Origin: Pseudoxanthomonas wuyuanensis
GTDB taxonomy: Bacteria > Pseudomonadota > Gammaproteobacteria > Xanthomonadales > Xanthomonadaceae
Assembly (NCBI RefSeq): GCF_900215535.1
Contig: NZ_OCND01000001.1
Span: 1,054,001 to 1,118,000 of the forward strand
Direction of reading: 5' to 3'
DNA: 64,000 nucleotides
Both the position numbers and the translations under genes were made by a program. Numbering within the stretch: the first letter of the stretch is position 1; every line of letters starts with the position of its first letter. Shown here one piece after another: positions 9,901 to 18,709 of the stretch. Under the pieces are notes generated by a model that did not search any database, had not been told where the DNA came from, and worked only from the letters and a program-made list of their open reading frames with translations.

Positions 9901-10037
9901 AACGGTGCGGACACGTCCGGCAGCGCCTCCAGCGGCAGCCGGAAGGAGGCGATCAGGCCGATCGCCACCAACGACACGAAACACATGATCGTGGTGACGG
10001 GGCGCCGGATGCTGAACTCGGAGATGCTGATGCTCAT
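6939..10037 (-). CDS. RND efflux pump permease subunit (second of two)
   Basis: A 1032-residue inner-membrane RND transporter that uses proton flow to expel substrates through a tripartite pump. It starts with a cytoplasmic 'ISEFSIRRPVTTIMCF' followed by TM1, then the porter domain with the typical PYTGSTPEEVE segment. In TM4 the usual Asp-Asp pair is 'LVDNAVVVVES', so only the first Asp is kept; this is seen in other RND branches as well. Its ATG overlaps the stop of the upstream permease gene by 4 bp (ATGA). No outer-membrane factor gene is present nearby, so the pump probably borrows a TolC-like channel from elsewhere. The paired permeases recall the MdtBC arrangement, but the drug or metal substrate cannot be read. 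Confidence 0.9.
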   Translation of the reverse strand: MSISISEFSIRRPVTTIMCFVSLVAIGLIASFRLPLEALPDVSAPFLYVQLPYTGSTPEEVERTVLRPAEEALATMTGIKRMRGRARADDAGIFIEFSDWERDISIAAADARERLDAIRDELPDDFQRYYVFKWSTSDEAVLRVRLAGDVDLTGAYDLIDREMKRRIERIAGVARVEVSGAPPNEVEIAIDPSRLTAHDLSLNELADRLRKVNFSISAGQIEDDGQRLRLQPVGELTDLQQLRDLVLNPQGLRLGDIAEVRLKPQRMDYGRRLDGRAAVGLDIFKERSANLVEVSSNVLKEIETIRGEPGMSGIDVKVIQDMGAEVTDSLTELAEAGAIGLVLSIAVLFFFLRHWPSTLMVTLAIPICFIVTLGFMHFAGVTLNVLTLMGLLLAVGMLVDNAVVVVESIYQERERMPDQPKLASVLGTRSVAIALTAGTLSHCIVFLPNLLGETNNISIFMAQLAITISVSLLASWLVAVSLIPMLSARMKTPPAVNNPDGVISRLQRRYAGILRWTLEHRGWSAIGILVIVLASVLPMKGTKVDFFGGGGGKEAAIYYQWNGSYTKEQMLQEVVRVEDFLNRNRERFQIAQLYSWYSEQGEASTLLTFADKVKDSKAITDKISEELPKSARMTLGIRGQNNQGGGTGQNVQVQLVGDSTQMLNDLATDVIPLLAARPELRDVRVDAGDSNTELNVRVDRERAAAFGFSAQEVSNFIALALRGAQLREFRRGQTEVPVWVRFEGAQSFGVNDIAGFMVRAPDGRTVPLLSMVDISVVPAATQISRYNRQTNLVLQANLTEGTTNPDARKAMEETLKQVQFPPGYTYSFEGSGFQEDAEGMKQMLFNLLLALVMIYILMAAVFESLLFPSAIMSCVLFSIFGVFWLFWITGTPFTIMAFIGILVLMGVVVNNGIIMVEHINNLRRKGLSRTDALVEGSRERLRPIMMTMGTAILAMVPISLSKTVVLGGLEYSPMARAVAGGLAFSTVVSLLFLPTIYAILDDLRYGTVRLIRRARTRKGGPQAAAVAAIHSE

Positions 10038-13000
10038 GCCCGCTCCGGTGCGGCATCGCCGCCTTCGTCCAACGCGGCACCGCCGCTTCCGACATCCATG
10101 CTGCGGCCGCGCTCCCGGTAGTAGGCATCGCCGCGGCGGTCCACCAAGCCGTACACCACCGGAATTACGAACAGGGTCAGCAGCGTCGACATCAGCAGGC
10201 CGCCGATCACGGTGATCGCCATCGGCGAACGCACCTCGGCGCCGTCGCCCATGGCGATCGCCAGCGGCAGGAAGCCGAACAGCGTCGACATCGTGGTCAT
10301 GACGATCGGGCGCAGGCGGGAGCGTGCGCCTTCGATCATCGCTTCGTGCTTGGCCACGCCGGCCTCGCGCAGCTGGTTGATCTTGTCGATGAGGATGATC
10401 GCGTTCTTGGTGACCAGGCCCACCATCAGGATCAGGCCGATGAACACCACCACCGAGATCGAGTTGCCGGTGATCAACAGCGCCAGCACCGCGCCGACCA
10501 GCGCCAGCGGAATGGTGAACAGGATGACGAACGGGTGCAGCAGCGATTCGAACTGCGAGGCCATCACCAGGTACACCAGGAAGATCGCCAGGCCAAACGC
10601 GAACAGCAGCGAGCGCACCGACTCGGCCAGTTCCTCGCCCTGCCCGCCGATGTGCAGGCCGACGCCGGCGCCAAGCGGATCGGCGCTGACCATCTGCCGC
10701 ACTTCGGCGATGGCCGTGCCCAGATCGATGCCGCGCAGATTCGCCGAAACCACCGCCACACGCACCTGATCGGCGCGATGGATCTCGCTGGGGCCGGTGG
10801 TGGCGGCCACCTCGGCCACTGCGTCCAGCCTTACCGGGCGCGCGCTGCCGGGATTGACGATCAGCTGGCGGATATCCTCCACCGAGGCGCGATCGGACTC
10901 CTGCGCACGCACCAGCACGTCGATCTTGCGGTCGCGGAAGCTGTAGCGCGTGGCCACCTCGCCGCGCACCTTCTTCACCACCACGTCGGCGATCTGGCGC
11001 GTGGTCAGGCCCAGTGCGCCGGCGCGTTCCTGGTCGAAGCGGATCTGGATCTCGGGGAAACCCTGCTCGACCGTCGACTTCACATCGGCATAGTGCGGAT
11101 TGCCGCGCAGCATCGCGGTCAGCTTCTGGCCCGCCCCCTGCAACTGCTCCAGATCGTGGCCGCGCAGTTCGATCTCCAGCGGCGTGGAAAAACTGAACAG
11201 CTGCGGCCGGCTGAAGTCGACCTGCACGCCCGGTTGCCCGGCCATCGTCGCACGCAGCCGCTCGGTCTGTTCGGCCTCGAAGCGGCGGCTGCCGCCGCCT
11301 GCCATCACCACCGTCAGCTTGCCGATGTTCTCGCCGCTCTCGGTCGGATTGGCATCCAGCCGGGTACCGCTGCCGCTGACGCCATAGAGCGATTCAACGC
11401 CATCGTCCCGGGAGTGCTTGAGCTGCAATTCGCGCACCAGCCGGTCGGTCTCGCGCAATGGCGTGCCCGGCGGCAGCTTCACCGTCATTTCGAAGCGGTC
11501 CTGCGCCAGTTGCGGTATCAAGTCGGTGCCCAGGGTCGGAATGAGCGCAAGAGTCACCGCGAACGCGGCGCCCGCCAGCGCCAGTACCCTGCCCGGCCGC
11601 GCCAGCGCCGCTGGCAGCAGTCTCAGATAGCTGCGCTCGGCGCGGGCATACGGCGCCATGGCCAGGTCGCTCAGGCGTCCCATCACCGGCGATACCACGA
11701 ACACGCAACCGCGCCACAGGCGCACCACGCTCCAGGCCACCGCAAACAGCATGCCGCGCACCACCGCGCCGATTCCACGGCCGGCCAGCGCCACCGGTTT
11801 CTGCACGCGCGCATTCGGACGCCATGGCTGGCGCGCCGGCTCTTCGGGGAAAGCCAGCGGTGCGCGGCCTTTCCAGGCCGACAGCATCGGGATCAGGGTC
11901 AGCGACACCAGCAGCGACACCGCGATTGCGATGGCCACGGTCAACGCCTGGTCGCGGAACAACTGCCCGGCGATACCTTCGACAAACACCAGCGGCAGGA
12001 ACACCGCGATGGTGGTCAGCGTGGAAGCGACCACCGCCATGCTGACTTCGCGGGTGCCGGTGATGGCGGCCTCGATGATGCCCAGCCCGCGTTCGCGCGC
12101 CTTGGCGATGCTTTCAAGCACCACGATCGAATCGTCCACTACCAGGCCGGTGGCCAGCGCCAGGCCGCCCAGCGACATCACGTTCAGGCTCAGGCCCAAC
12201 TGATCCATGAAGAAGAACGTGGTGACGATCGATACCGGCAGCGACAGGCCCACCACCAGGGTGCTCCAGCCGTTGCGCAGGAACAGGAAGATCACCAGGA
12301 TCGCAAGGCTGCCGCCGAGAACCGCATCGGCCTTGACGTCGGCGATCGCGCTGCGGATGAACTTCGACTGGTCGTCGATAACGGTCAACTCGATGTCGGC
12401 CGGGAACTGCGCCTTCATCTCTGCCAACCGCTTCTGGATGGCGTCGGCGGTGGCGACAGTGTTGGCATCGCCTTCCTTGTAGACGGCCAGTTCGACGGCT
12501 TCCTTGCCGCCCAGGCGGATGATCGCCTCGCGCTCCTTGTAGCCCTGGCGCACGTCGGCCACGTCCTTCAGGCGCACCGGCATGCCGCCGGCAACCGCGC
12601 TGGAGGACCCGCCCGAGGCGCTCTGCACCGATGCGGCTGCGGCCATGGCCGCAGCCGAGCCGGTGGAGGCGGCAATGGCCGCCATCTGCCGTGCCGCGGT
12701 TTCGGCTTCGTTGTTGCCGCCGCTCTGGGTGGTGACCAGCATCTCGCGGATGGCGGTAATGTCGGCGAACTGGTTGACCGTGCGCACCAGGTAGCGCTGC
12801 GAGCCTTGCTCGAGGCGGCCGCCTGACAGGTTGATGTTCTCCTGCTGCAGCCGGTTGACGATGGTGTCGATCGGCAGGTTCAACTGCGCCAGCCGCTGCT
12901 GGTCGATGTCGACCTGGATTTCGTCCTCCAGGCCACCGCCGACCTTGACCGCGGCCACGCCAGGCACCGGTTCCAGCTTCTTCTTCAGATCGTCGTCGGC

Positions 13001-13552
13001 GTAGCGGCGCAGTTCGGTCAACTGGCGGATCGCATCGGCCTCGCTGCTCGAATCCCGGGCAGCCGACAGTACCAGCCGCATGATCGGTTCGGTGGAAGGA
13101 TTGAACCGCAGCAGCACCGGCGCCTTGGCTTCCAGCGGCAGGCGCAGCGATTCCATCTTGTCGCGCACCTCCAGGCTGGCCTGGTCCATGTCGGTGCCCC
13201 AGGCGAATTCCAGCACCACATCGCTCTGTCCGGCGCGCGAAACCGACTTAAGCTTGCGCAGGCCCTTGGCGACGCCGACGGCCTCTTCGACCGGCTCGGT
13301 GATCAGCGTTTCGATTTCCGACGGTGCCGCGCCGGTGTATTCGGTGCGCACCGTCAGCGTGGGATAGCTCAGATCGGGCAGCAGGTTGACCTTCAGGTCG
13401 CCCAGCGCCAGCGCGCCAAACAGCACCAGGGTCAGGGTGAACATGAAGATGGTGACGCGGCGGCGCACCGCGAATTCGACCAGTCCGCCGCGCGCGCTGT
13501 CCTGCCAGTCGCGCGGACCGGACGAGTGTGGATCGCTGGAAGAGCCGCTCAT
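10034..13552 (-). CDS. RND efflux pump permease subunit (first of two, with two insertions)
   Basis: A 1172-residue RND permease, longer than the usual ~1030-1050. The extra length is in two places: an Ala/Ser/Gly-rich stretch of about 50 residues in the porter region (roughly residues 264-315) and a segment of about 100 residues with extra hydrophobic parts after 'LTLIPMLSAWKG' between the two halves. TM4 carries LVVDDSIVVLES, so the proton-relay Asp pair is complete, in contrast to the sister permease. The gene overlaps the adaptor gene upstream and the second permease downstream by 4 bp each, which suggests translational coupling of three subunits. Confidence 0.9.
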   Translation of the reverse strand: MSGSSSDPHSSGPRDWQDSARGGLVEFAVRRRVTIFMFTLTLVLFGALALGDLKVNLLPDLSYPTLTVRTEYTGAAPSEIETLITEPVEEAVGVAKGLRKLKSVSRAGQSDVVLEFAWGTDMDQASLEVRDKMESLRLPLEAKAPVLLRFNPSTEPIMRLVLSAARDSSSEADAIRQLTELRRYADDDLKKKLEPVPGVAAVKVGGGLEDEIQVDIDQQRLAQLNLPIDTIVNRLQQENINLSGGRLEQGSQRYLVRTVNQFADITAIREMLVTTQSGGNNEAETAARQMAAIAASTGSAAAMAAAASVQSASGGSSSAVAGGMPVRLKDVADVRQGYKEREAIIRLGGKEAVELAVYKEGDANTVATADAIQKRLAEMKAQFPADIELTVIDDQSKFIRSAIADVKADAVLGGSLAILVIFLFLRNGWSTLVVGLSLPVSIVTTFFFMDQLGLSLNVMSLGGLALATGLVVDDSIVVLESIAKARERGLGIIEAAITGTREVSMAVVASTLTTIAVFLPLVFVEGIAGQLFRDQALTVAIAIAVSLLVSLTLIPMLSAWKGRAPLAFPEEPARQPWRPNARVQKPVALAGRGIGAVVRGMLFAVAWSVVRLWRGCVFVVSPVMGRLSDLAMAPYARAERSYLRLLPAALARPGRVLALAGAAFAVTLALIPTLGTDLIPQLAQDRFEMTVKLPPGTPLRETDRLVRELQLKHSRDDGVESLYGVSGSGTRLDANPTESGENIGKLTVVMAGGGSRRFEAEQTERLRATMAGQPGVQVDFSRPQLFSFSTPLEIELRGHDLEQLQGAGQKLTAMLRGNPHYADVKSTVEQGFPEIQIRFDQERAGALGLTTRQIADVVVKKVRGEVATRYSFRDRKIDVLVRAQESDRASVEDIRQLIVNPGSARPVRLDAVAEVAATTGPSEIHRADQVRVAVVSANLRGIDLGTAIAEVRQMVSADPLGAGVGLHIGGQGEELAESVRSLLFAFGLAIFLVYLVMASQFESLLHPFVILFTIPLALVGAVLALLITGNSISVVVFIGLILMVGLVTKNAIILIDKINQLREAGVAKHEAMIEGARSRLRPIVMTTMSTLFGFLPLAIAMGDGAEVRSPMAITVIGGLLMSTLLTLFVIPVVYGLVDRRGDAYYRERGRSMDVGSGGAALDEGGDAAPERA

Positions 13553-14688
13553 TGCTTGCTGCCTTTGGCCGCCTTCTCAACCGACGCGCTCTTCGCAGCA
13601 GCCGTCTCGCGCCCGATGATCTGCACAGTACTGCCTTCGCGCAGCGCCACCTTGCCGGCGGTGACCACCTGGTCCTTCTCCTTCAGGCCGGCACGTATTT
13701 CCGTCCATTCGCCTTCGCTGTAGCCCAGTTGCACCGGCACGCGCACGGCCTTGCCGTCGCGCACGACAAACACCGCCGGCTCACCATCGTCGAGCAGCGC
13801 CACCCGTGGCACCACCAGCGCATCGGCGCGCTGGTCGTAGTCGATGCGGACGCGGCCGAACATGCCCGGCTGCAGCATGTCATCGCCAGCGAACGCGCAC
13901 ACCACGCGGAACGTGCCGCTGCCGGAATCCACCACCGGGGCGATGCGGTCGACCTTGCCGGCGAAAGTCTTGCCCGGCAGCGCATCGACCTGCAGCAGCA
14001 CCGGCTGCCCCGCCTTCAGTGTGGACAGCTCGCGCTCGGGCACGTTCAACGTCGCTTCCAGTTGCGAGTTGTCGATGATGCGGAAGATCGGCGTATTGAT
14101 CTGGACGAAGTTGCCGGTCTTGATCGAACGCGAGGCGACAACGCCCGAGATCGGCGCTTCCACGGTGGTGTAGGAAAGTTCCAGCGACGCCATCCGGTAC
14201 TGGGCGCGGGCGTTGTCCAGGTCGAACTTGAGCTGGTCGACGTCGCTGGCGCTGACCATCTGCTGGCCGACCAGCTGCTGCGCGCGGCGGTAATTGTTCT
14301 CCAGCTTGCTCATCTGCGCCTGGCTCTGGGCCACGGCCAGGCGGGCACGGTCCGGGTCCAGCCGCACCAGCGGCTGCCCGGCGCGGACCTGCTGGCCTTC
14401 TTCGACCAGCACCGCCAGGGCGACGCCGGAGGTCTTGGCGACCACCTGCGATTCGCCGCGCGCCTCCAGGGCGGCGGTGCCGGTATAGCTGGCCGCAATC
14501 GCGCGGCGGCTGGCGCTCACCGCCTCCACCGGCACGGCATCGGCCTCTTTCGGGGCATCGCCGTTCTTGGCTTGCGCTTCTGCGGCGGGGCCGCCCTTGC
14601 AGGCGGTCAGAGCCAACAGGGCGCACAGCAGGGGCACAAAAGCCAGGCGCAAGGGGAAAGGACCGGACGGGAGGTTGGCTGCGGGCAT
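13549..14688 (-). CDS. RND efflux periplasmic adaptor (membrane fusion) lipoprotein
   Basis: The adaptor links the RND permeases to an outer-membrane channel. The 379-residue protein starts at the ATG at 14688, which gives a signal peptide ending in the lipobox LTAC (an upstream GTG at 14739 would add 17 residues without signal character). It shows the usual order: beta strand/lipoyl motif (VLVEEGQQVRAGQPLVRLD), alpha hairpin (SQAQMSKLENNYRRAQQLV), second lipoyl half (VEAPISGVVASRSIKTG) and beta-barrel domain. It is the first gene of the three-gene efflux operon. The C-terminus is Lys-rich. Confidence 0.92.
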   Translation of the reverse strand: MPAANLPSGPFPLRLAFVPLLCALLALTACKGGPAAEAQAKNGDAPKEADAVPVEAVSASRRAIAASYTGTAALEARGESQVVAKTSGVALAVLVEEGQQVRAGQPLVRLDPDRARLAVAQSQAQMSKLENNYRRAQQLVGQQMVSASDVDQLKFDLDNARAQYRMASLELSYTTVEAPISGVVASRSIKTGNFVQINTPIFRIIDNSQLEATLNVPERELSTLKAGQPVLLQVDALPGKTFAGKVDRIAPVVDSGSGTFRVVCAFAGDDMLQPGMFGRVRIDYDQRADALVVPRVALLDDGEPAVFVVRDGKAVRVPVQLGYSEGEWTEIRAGLKEKDQVVTAGKVALREGSTVQIIGRETAAAKSASVEKAAKGSKQ

Positions 14689-14715
14689 GGGTCGGGACCG
14701 TGGGTGTTGTTGTTT

Positions 14716-14741
14716 AGGTGTTGTATGAAGGTATATCACCT
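14716..14741. promoter_or_regulatory. Operator-like dyad upstream of the RND operon
   Basis: AGGTG at 14716-14720 and CACCT at 14737-14741 form a dyad separated by 16 AT-rich bases, in an otherwise GC-rich spacer and 28 bp upstream of the chosen adaptor start. The AT-rich centre could also hold the promoter. No repressor gene lies next to the operon. Confidence 0.35.
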
Positions 14742-15124
14742 GAACGCGACTTCCATGCGCCGAAGGTCATGGTGACTTGCGTCAAGGGCTGGCATCCCCG
14801 GTTGGATGCGAAAAAGGCCGGACCGGTTGCACGAGGCGATCGGACGCATGGCGACAGCGCCACAGACCGCCGATGCGTCGCTGCGCGCCAAGCTGGCGTT
14901 GCTCCCGCGCACTCGGTACCTCACTGTCGCGCCAGGATGCCGGCAGGAGCGATCGCTGCGCCCGCTTCGGCCTGTTTCGCACGCTTCGACAGCCTAGCGC
15001 CGGCGGCGCGCACGGCGCGACCGTTCGGCGGATGGCGGCTTTGCCGGGGCGCACGCTATACTTGCGCCAGCCAAGCGCTGCGGTTGGACGTGGCGCGCGC
15101 AATTTGAGAGTCCCGGATTACGAC
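14742..15124. other. Non-coding gap between the RND operon and the cytochrome c pair
   Basis: About 380 bp divergent spacer without a convincing gene. A TATACT hexamer at 15057-15062 is a plausible -10 box for the cytochrome genes, although no good -35 box sits at the right distance. Otherwise nothing recognisable is seen. Confidence 0.4.
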
Positions 15125-15523
15125 ATGATGCGACCGCTGCCGCTCGCCGCCTGCCTTGCCTTGGCCGCTGCCCTGCCGATGGCTGCCCTCACCGCCCAAG
15201 ATGCCCCCGCCACTGCCGGACCAGCGCCTGCGGAAACCGCGCCCGCCGCGACCTCCGCCGCCATGCCGGTGACCGGCAGTGCCGAAAACGGCAAGCAGCT
15301 GACCTACACCTGCCAGGGCTGCCACGGCATCACCGGTTACAAGAACGCCTACCCCAGCTTCCATGTTCCGCGCATCGGCGGCCAGTCGACCGAGTACCTG
15401 ACCAACGCGCTGACCGAGTACAAGAACGGCAACCGCAAGCATCCGACCATGCAGGCGCAGTCCCAGAGCTTCTCCGAGCAGGACATCGCCGACATCGCCG
15501 CATTCCTTTCCACCGTCAAGTAA
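15125..15523 (+). CDS. Periplasmic c-type cytochrome, single haem
   Basis: A 132-residue protein with a signal peptide (residues 1-24), an Ala/Pro-rich linker and one haem-binding CQGCH motif (about residues 63-67). The last third has the 'MQAQSQSFSEQDIADIAAFLS' pattern of class I cytochromes, with Met as a likely sixth haem ligand. It lies 7 bp before another small cytochrome of the same family and probably shares a transcript; such pairs serve as electron shuttles to terminal oxidases. A long upstream extension of the frame has no cytochrome features and was not used. Confidence 0.87.
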   Translation: MMRPLPLAACLALAAALPMAALTAQDAPATAGPAPAETAPAATSAAMPVTGSAENGKQLTYTCQGCHGITGYKNAYPSFHVPRIGGQSTEYLTNALTEYKNGNRKHPTMQAQSQSFSEQDIADIAAFLSTVK

Positions 15524-15530
15524 TCCGCCC

Positions 15531-15959
15531 ATGCCCAACGCCAAGTACGCCCAGCGTCTAGCCATCGTCCTGCTCGCCGCTTTCGCCCTGGTGGCATGTT
15601 CCGGTGCGGAGCACAGCGCTGAAGGCGCCGAAGCCAAATCCAGTTCCGCCGGCCTGCCGACTGGCCGCATCGCGGTCGGCGAACAGCTGGCCTCCGCCAA
15701 GGGCAAGGCCACCGGCCAGAGCTGCGTGGACTGCCACGGCGCCGATGGCAATGCGCCCATCGATGACAGCTATCCCAAACTCGGCGGTCAGTACGCCGAC
15801 TACCTGGCCTACGCACTGCAGGCCTACCGCGCCGGCAATCGCCAGCACGCGCTGATGACCCCGCAGGCCGCCAGCCTGACCGATCAGGAAATCGCCGACG
15901 TCTCCGCTTATTTCGGTTCGCGTCCGTCGCAACTGCGCGACCTGCACAAGGTCCACTAA
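15531..15959 (+). CDS. c-type cytochrome lipoprotein, single haem
   Basis: A 142-residue protein with a lipoprotein signal (LVAC, Cys at about residue 23), one CVDCH haem site and the 'MTPQAASLTDQEIADVSAYF' C-terminal pattern with a probable axial Met. It is closely similar in layout to the cytochrome just upstream, differing mainly in the lipid anchor, so the two look like a duplicated pair: one soluble and one membrane-attached. A strong terminator follows directly. Confidence 0.87.
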   Translation: MPNAKYAQRLAIVLLAAFALVACSGAEHSAEGAEAKSSSAGLPTGRIAVGEQLASAKGKATGQSCVDCHGADGNAPIDDSYPKLGGQYADYLAYALQAYRAGNRQHALMTPQAASLTDQEIADVSAYFGSRPSQLRDLHKVH

Positions 15960-15986
15960 CACCGCGCCAGTGGCAGGCGGTCAAGG

Positions 15987-16014
15987 AACGGAGCCTTCGG
16001 GCTCCGTTTTCGTT
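15987..16014 (+). terminator. Rho-independent terminator of the cytochrome c pair
   Basis: A perfect AACGGAGCC/GGCTCCGTT stem closed by a TTCG tetraloop, followed by TTTTCGTTT. Confidence 0.9.
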
Positions 16015-16185
16015 TGCGGCGGCGCGATGCGCGGCACGCCGACGATTGAGCAGCCCACAAGAACAGCCGCCCGCAGATAGGAAGCGAATACCCGCGGACC
16101 GGATCGACAGGGCTGTTTTTGGCCCGGCTGTTTTCGGGCTGCGCCGCGAACGGCTCTGGCGCGAATTGCTCCAGGCGCATCCGCG

Positions 16186-17847
16186 TCAGCTGTCGGTTGG
16201 AATCGGTGTGCGCTTGACCGGAATCTCCGGCGGCGGCCGCGCCTGCGCCGGCTGCTCATTGAGGTTGGGGTCGAACAGTCCGCAGCCGCCGCCCAGTTGC
16301 AGCACCGACACCACGCAACGGATCTTCTTGTTGGTGCCCGGTATCGGAATCACCGTTTCGCGGATGTTCTTGCGCACCCATTCGGCCAGCAGCGATTCGT
16401 TCGGCGCCCAGTACTTGTCGAACGTGGTGGGCTCGTAGTCGTACGGCGGGCGCTGCAGCCAGGTGCCGGCCTGCTCGATCCGCTCGCGTGTCCACACATC
16501 GTTGCCGCCGCCTGGCCCGCCGCGGTCGGCGGTTTCCGCGCCGGCGTCCTCACCAGGCAGGCGTACGCTGCCGTCGGCATTGAAAAGACCCGGCGTGGTA
16601 CCGGCGCTGGCGCCGGAGTCGCCGGGGGTGTTGCGCGTGGAGGCGCCCCAATCGTCGGCCCGCGCCGGCGCGGCCCAGCCTCCAGGGCGGTCGGCGGCGG
16701 CAGGGCCGGCCGCGCTGGCGCCGGGCTGTACGCCGCGTGCGGGTTCTCCGCGGCGGCTGGAAGGTGTGCCGGCGCTGGCGGCGGATTCGCTGCTGCTGCG
16801 CTGGGTGGACGTACTGGCGGCGTCGCTGGCATCGGCGGCGGCGCCTGCTGCCGATGGCCGCGAAGAACTTGGCGCGGCGATTTCCCGTTGCCTTACGCTG
16901 GCTTCGGACGTGCGCAGTTCCACGGTGGCCGGAGCGCTGTCCGGCACCGGCATCGGGCGCAGCGCAGGAACGTCGACCGGGGCGGCAATCTCGCGCTGCC
17001 GGATCTGCTGGGCCGGCAACTGCACCTGTGGCATGTCGATGGGGCGTTGCGGAATATCCCGGCGCACCGTCGGGGTTTCGGCAATGGCGATTTCGCGCAC
17101 CGGCACCTGGATGTCGCTGGGGCGCACCTGCGGCGGAGCGATCTCGGTCGGCGGAACCGGTGGCGGCAATACGAATTCGCGCGTCGGTACCGGTGTCTCG
17201 GTCACCTGCAACGGCTGTTGCGATGCCGGCACGCTTGGCTCGGGGATGTCCCGGGTCGGCAACGGCGGCACTGCGGGAGGTTGCGGCGGCGCGGGTTCGG
17301 CGCTGGCGGCAGCCTGCGGTGCCGGCCGCTGCTGCGCCGCGCCCGCCGCCGCGGATGCGGAGGCCGCCGGCGCAGGGGATTGCTGTGCAGCAGGCGCGCC
17401 GCCGCCCTCTTCTTCCGGCGTGCCCTGGCCGATGAACTCGATCCTCACCCGGCTGCCTTCGCTGCTGGTCGAAGGCGGCGGCAGCCTCACCACCGCCACC
17501 AGCACCAGCAACGCCACGAACAGCAGATGCATCAACACGCTGATGGCACTGGCGGCCCAGCGGATGCCGCGCTCCTCCCGCGGCGGCGGATCCCAGGTCT
17601 GGTAGAACAACGCGCGCACCGCCTGCAACCGGTTCAGCGCTGGCGCGATTGGCCCCGGCGCAGGTGCCGCCCTACCGGCGAATGCGGCGACTACCGATTC
17701 GGCCTTTTCCCGACTGATGGTGCCCAGACGCGCAGGCAGGCCACGCATCCACAGGCCCCAGCCGTACGGCAGGCCGGTATGCCTTTCCAGCATCGGCGCC
17801 GGCCGGCGCGGCAGCAAGGCGGCAATAAGGTCGGCGGCTGTCGTCAC
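16186..17847 (-). CDS. Transmembrane repetitive protein of the Xanthomonas type
   Basis: A 553-residue protein. A short cytoplasmic N-terminal region (about 100 residues) leads to one hydrophobic segment (ISVLMHLLFVALLVLVAVV), followed by a very long Ala/Pro/Ser-rich region and a conserved C-terminal domain with WLQRPPYDYEPTTFDKYW and several Cys (about residues 425-530). Within the Pro-rich part an acidic/basic unit recurs roughly every 20 residues: PTREF, PVREI, VRRDI, IRQREI and VRQREI. The layout resembles TonB-like periplasm-spanning proteins but no TonB C-terminal domain is visible. The GTG at 17847 was chosen because it starts the family-like 'VTTAADLIAALL'; an ATG at 17793 and longer starts are possible. 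Function unknown. Confidence 0.75.
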   Translation of the reverse strand: MTTAADLIAALLPRRPAPMLERHTGLPYGWGLWMRGLPARLGTISREKAESVVAAFAGRAAPAPGPIAPALNRLQAVRALFYQTWDPPPREERGIRWAASAISVLMHLLFVALLVLVAVVRLPPPSTSSEGSRVRIEFIGQGTPEEEGGGAPAAQQSPAPAASASAAAGAAQQRPAPQAAASAEPAPPQPPAVPPLPTRDIPEPSVPASQQPLQVTETPVPTREFVLPPPVPPTEIAPPQVRPSDIQVPVREIAIAETPTVRRDIPQRPIDMPQVQLPAQQIRQREIAAPVDVPALRPMPVPDSAPATVELRTSEASVRQREIAAPSSSRPSAAGAAADASDAASTSTQRSSSESAASAGTPSSRRGEPARGVQPGASAAGPAAADRPGGWAAPARADDWGASTRNTPGDSGASAGTTPGLFNADGSVRLPGEDAGAETADRGGPGGGNDVWTRERIEQAGTWLQRPPYDYEPTTFDKYWAPNESLLAEWVRKNIRETVIPIPGTNKKIRCVVSVLQLGGGCGLFDPNLNEQPAQARPPPEIPVKRTPIPTDS

Positions 17848-18017
17848 CGGCGGCCAGGATTCGTCAGCGCATGCGCAACAGACCGCACTTGGCCTGTTGA
17901 CGTGCGGGACAGGGGGAGCGCGCACCGAACCGGCGTCTCGCCGGCTGCGCCAGGCAACGGCGCCTGAGCGCTATCGGGAAGCGAAGCGACCGGTTGCGCA
18001 TCGGCCGGCAATCCGGG

Positions 18018-18614
18018 TCAGGCCGCGTTGTCGCGGGGAATGTACGGCGCGGCACCGGTGTCGTGATCGGTGGCGTCGCGCACTGCGGTGACGCCGGGCA
18101 CGCGCGCCATCAGCGTTTTCTCGATGCCCTGCTTCAGGGTCACGTCGGCCATCCCGCAGCCGTGGCAACCGCCGCCGAAACGCAGGAACACGGCGCCCTC
18201 GGCGGTGACCTGCTCAACCGCCACGCGGCCCTTGTGCTGGGCCAGCTGCGGATTGATCTCGTTCTCGACCACCCAGCGCACGCGCTCGATCAGCGAGGCG
18301 GATTCGGCCGGCGCTTCGCCCTTGATCTTCGGCGCCTTGATGGTCAGCTGCGCGCCGGCGCCCTGGGCGACGTAGTCGATCTCGGCGCCATCGAGCCACT
18401 GCACGCTGCCCGCGTCCACATACAGGGTGAAACCCTCGCAATCCACCGCCCATTCGTCGCCGGCCAGATCGCCGGGTTCGGCGAACTCCAGCCGCGCATC
18501 GGCACGGGCGGTGCCCGGGTCCACCGCGCTCAGGCGCACACCGAGCCCCGGCAGGGACTCGCGTTCGATCAGTTTGCGGAAGTGGGTCTGGGCGCTGTCG
18601 GAAATCTGGATCAT
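18018..18614 (-). CDS. nfuA: Fe-S biogenesis protein NfuA
   Basis: NfuA carries iron-sulfur clusters to target enzymes, especially under oxidative stress. The 198-residue protein has the expected two parts: a degenerate A-type carrier domain (residues 1-95) without its three cysteines, and a C-terminal Nfu domain with Cys150 and Cys153 ([14 protein letters not shown]). The length matches the E. coli protein. It is divergent from phhB, with a 95-bp shared spacer. Confidence 0.95.
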   Translation of the reverse strand: MIQISDSAQTHFRKLIERESLPGLGVRLSAVDPGTARADARLEFAEPGDLAGDEWAVDCEGFTLYVDAGSVQWLDGAEIDYVAQGAGAQLTIKAPKIKGEAPAESASLIERVRWVVENEINPQLAQHKGRVAVEQVTAEGAVFLRFGGGCHGCGMADVTLKQGIEKTLMARVPGVTAVRDATDHDTGAAPYIPRDNAA

Positions 18615-18709
18615 GGGGAGTATTCTAGCCGTCTCATCGTTAGCCGCTCATTCAAGCCTGCCACAATGTTGCGGCCGGCGTTCAGGCGGGCACCACGCAG
18701 GAGAAAACA

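Noticed and set aside
7284-10121. Plus-strand open frame of 945 codons across the RND permease
   Set aside because: It is antisense to a gene with full RND motifs; its composition (His, Gln, Arg, Val) is that of a shadow frame.
14777-15124. Upstream extension of the first cytochrome c gene
   Set aside because: The extension is Arg-rich and would put the signal peptide in the middle of the protein; the ATG at 15125 starts the signal peptide properly.
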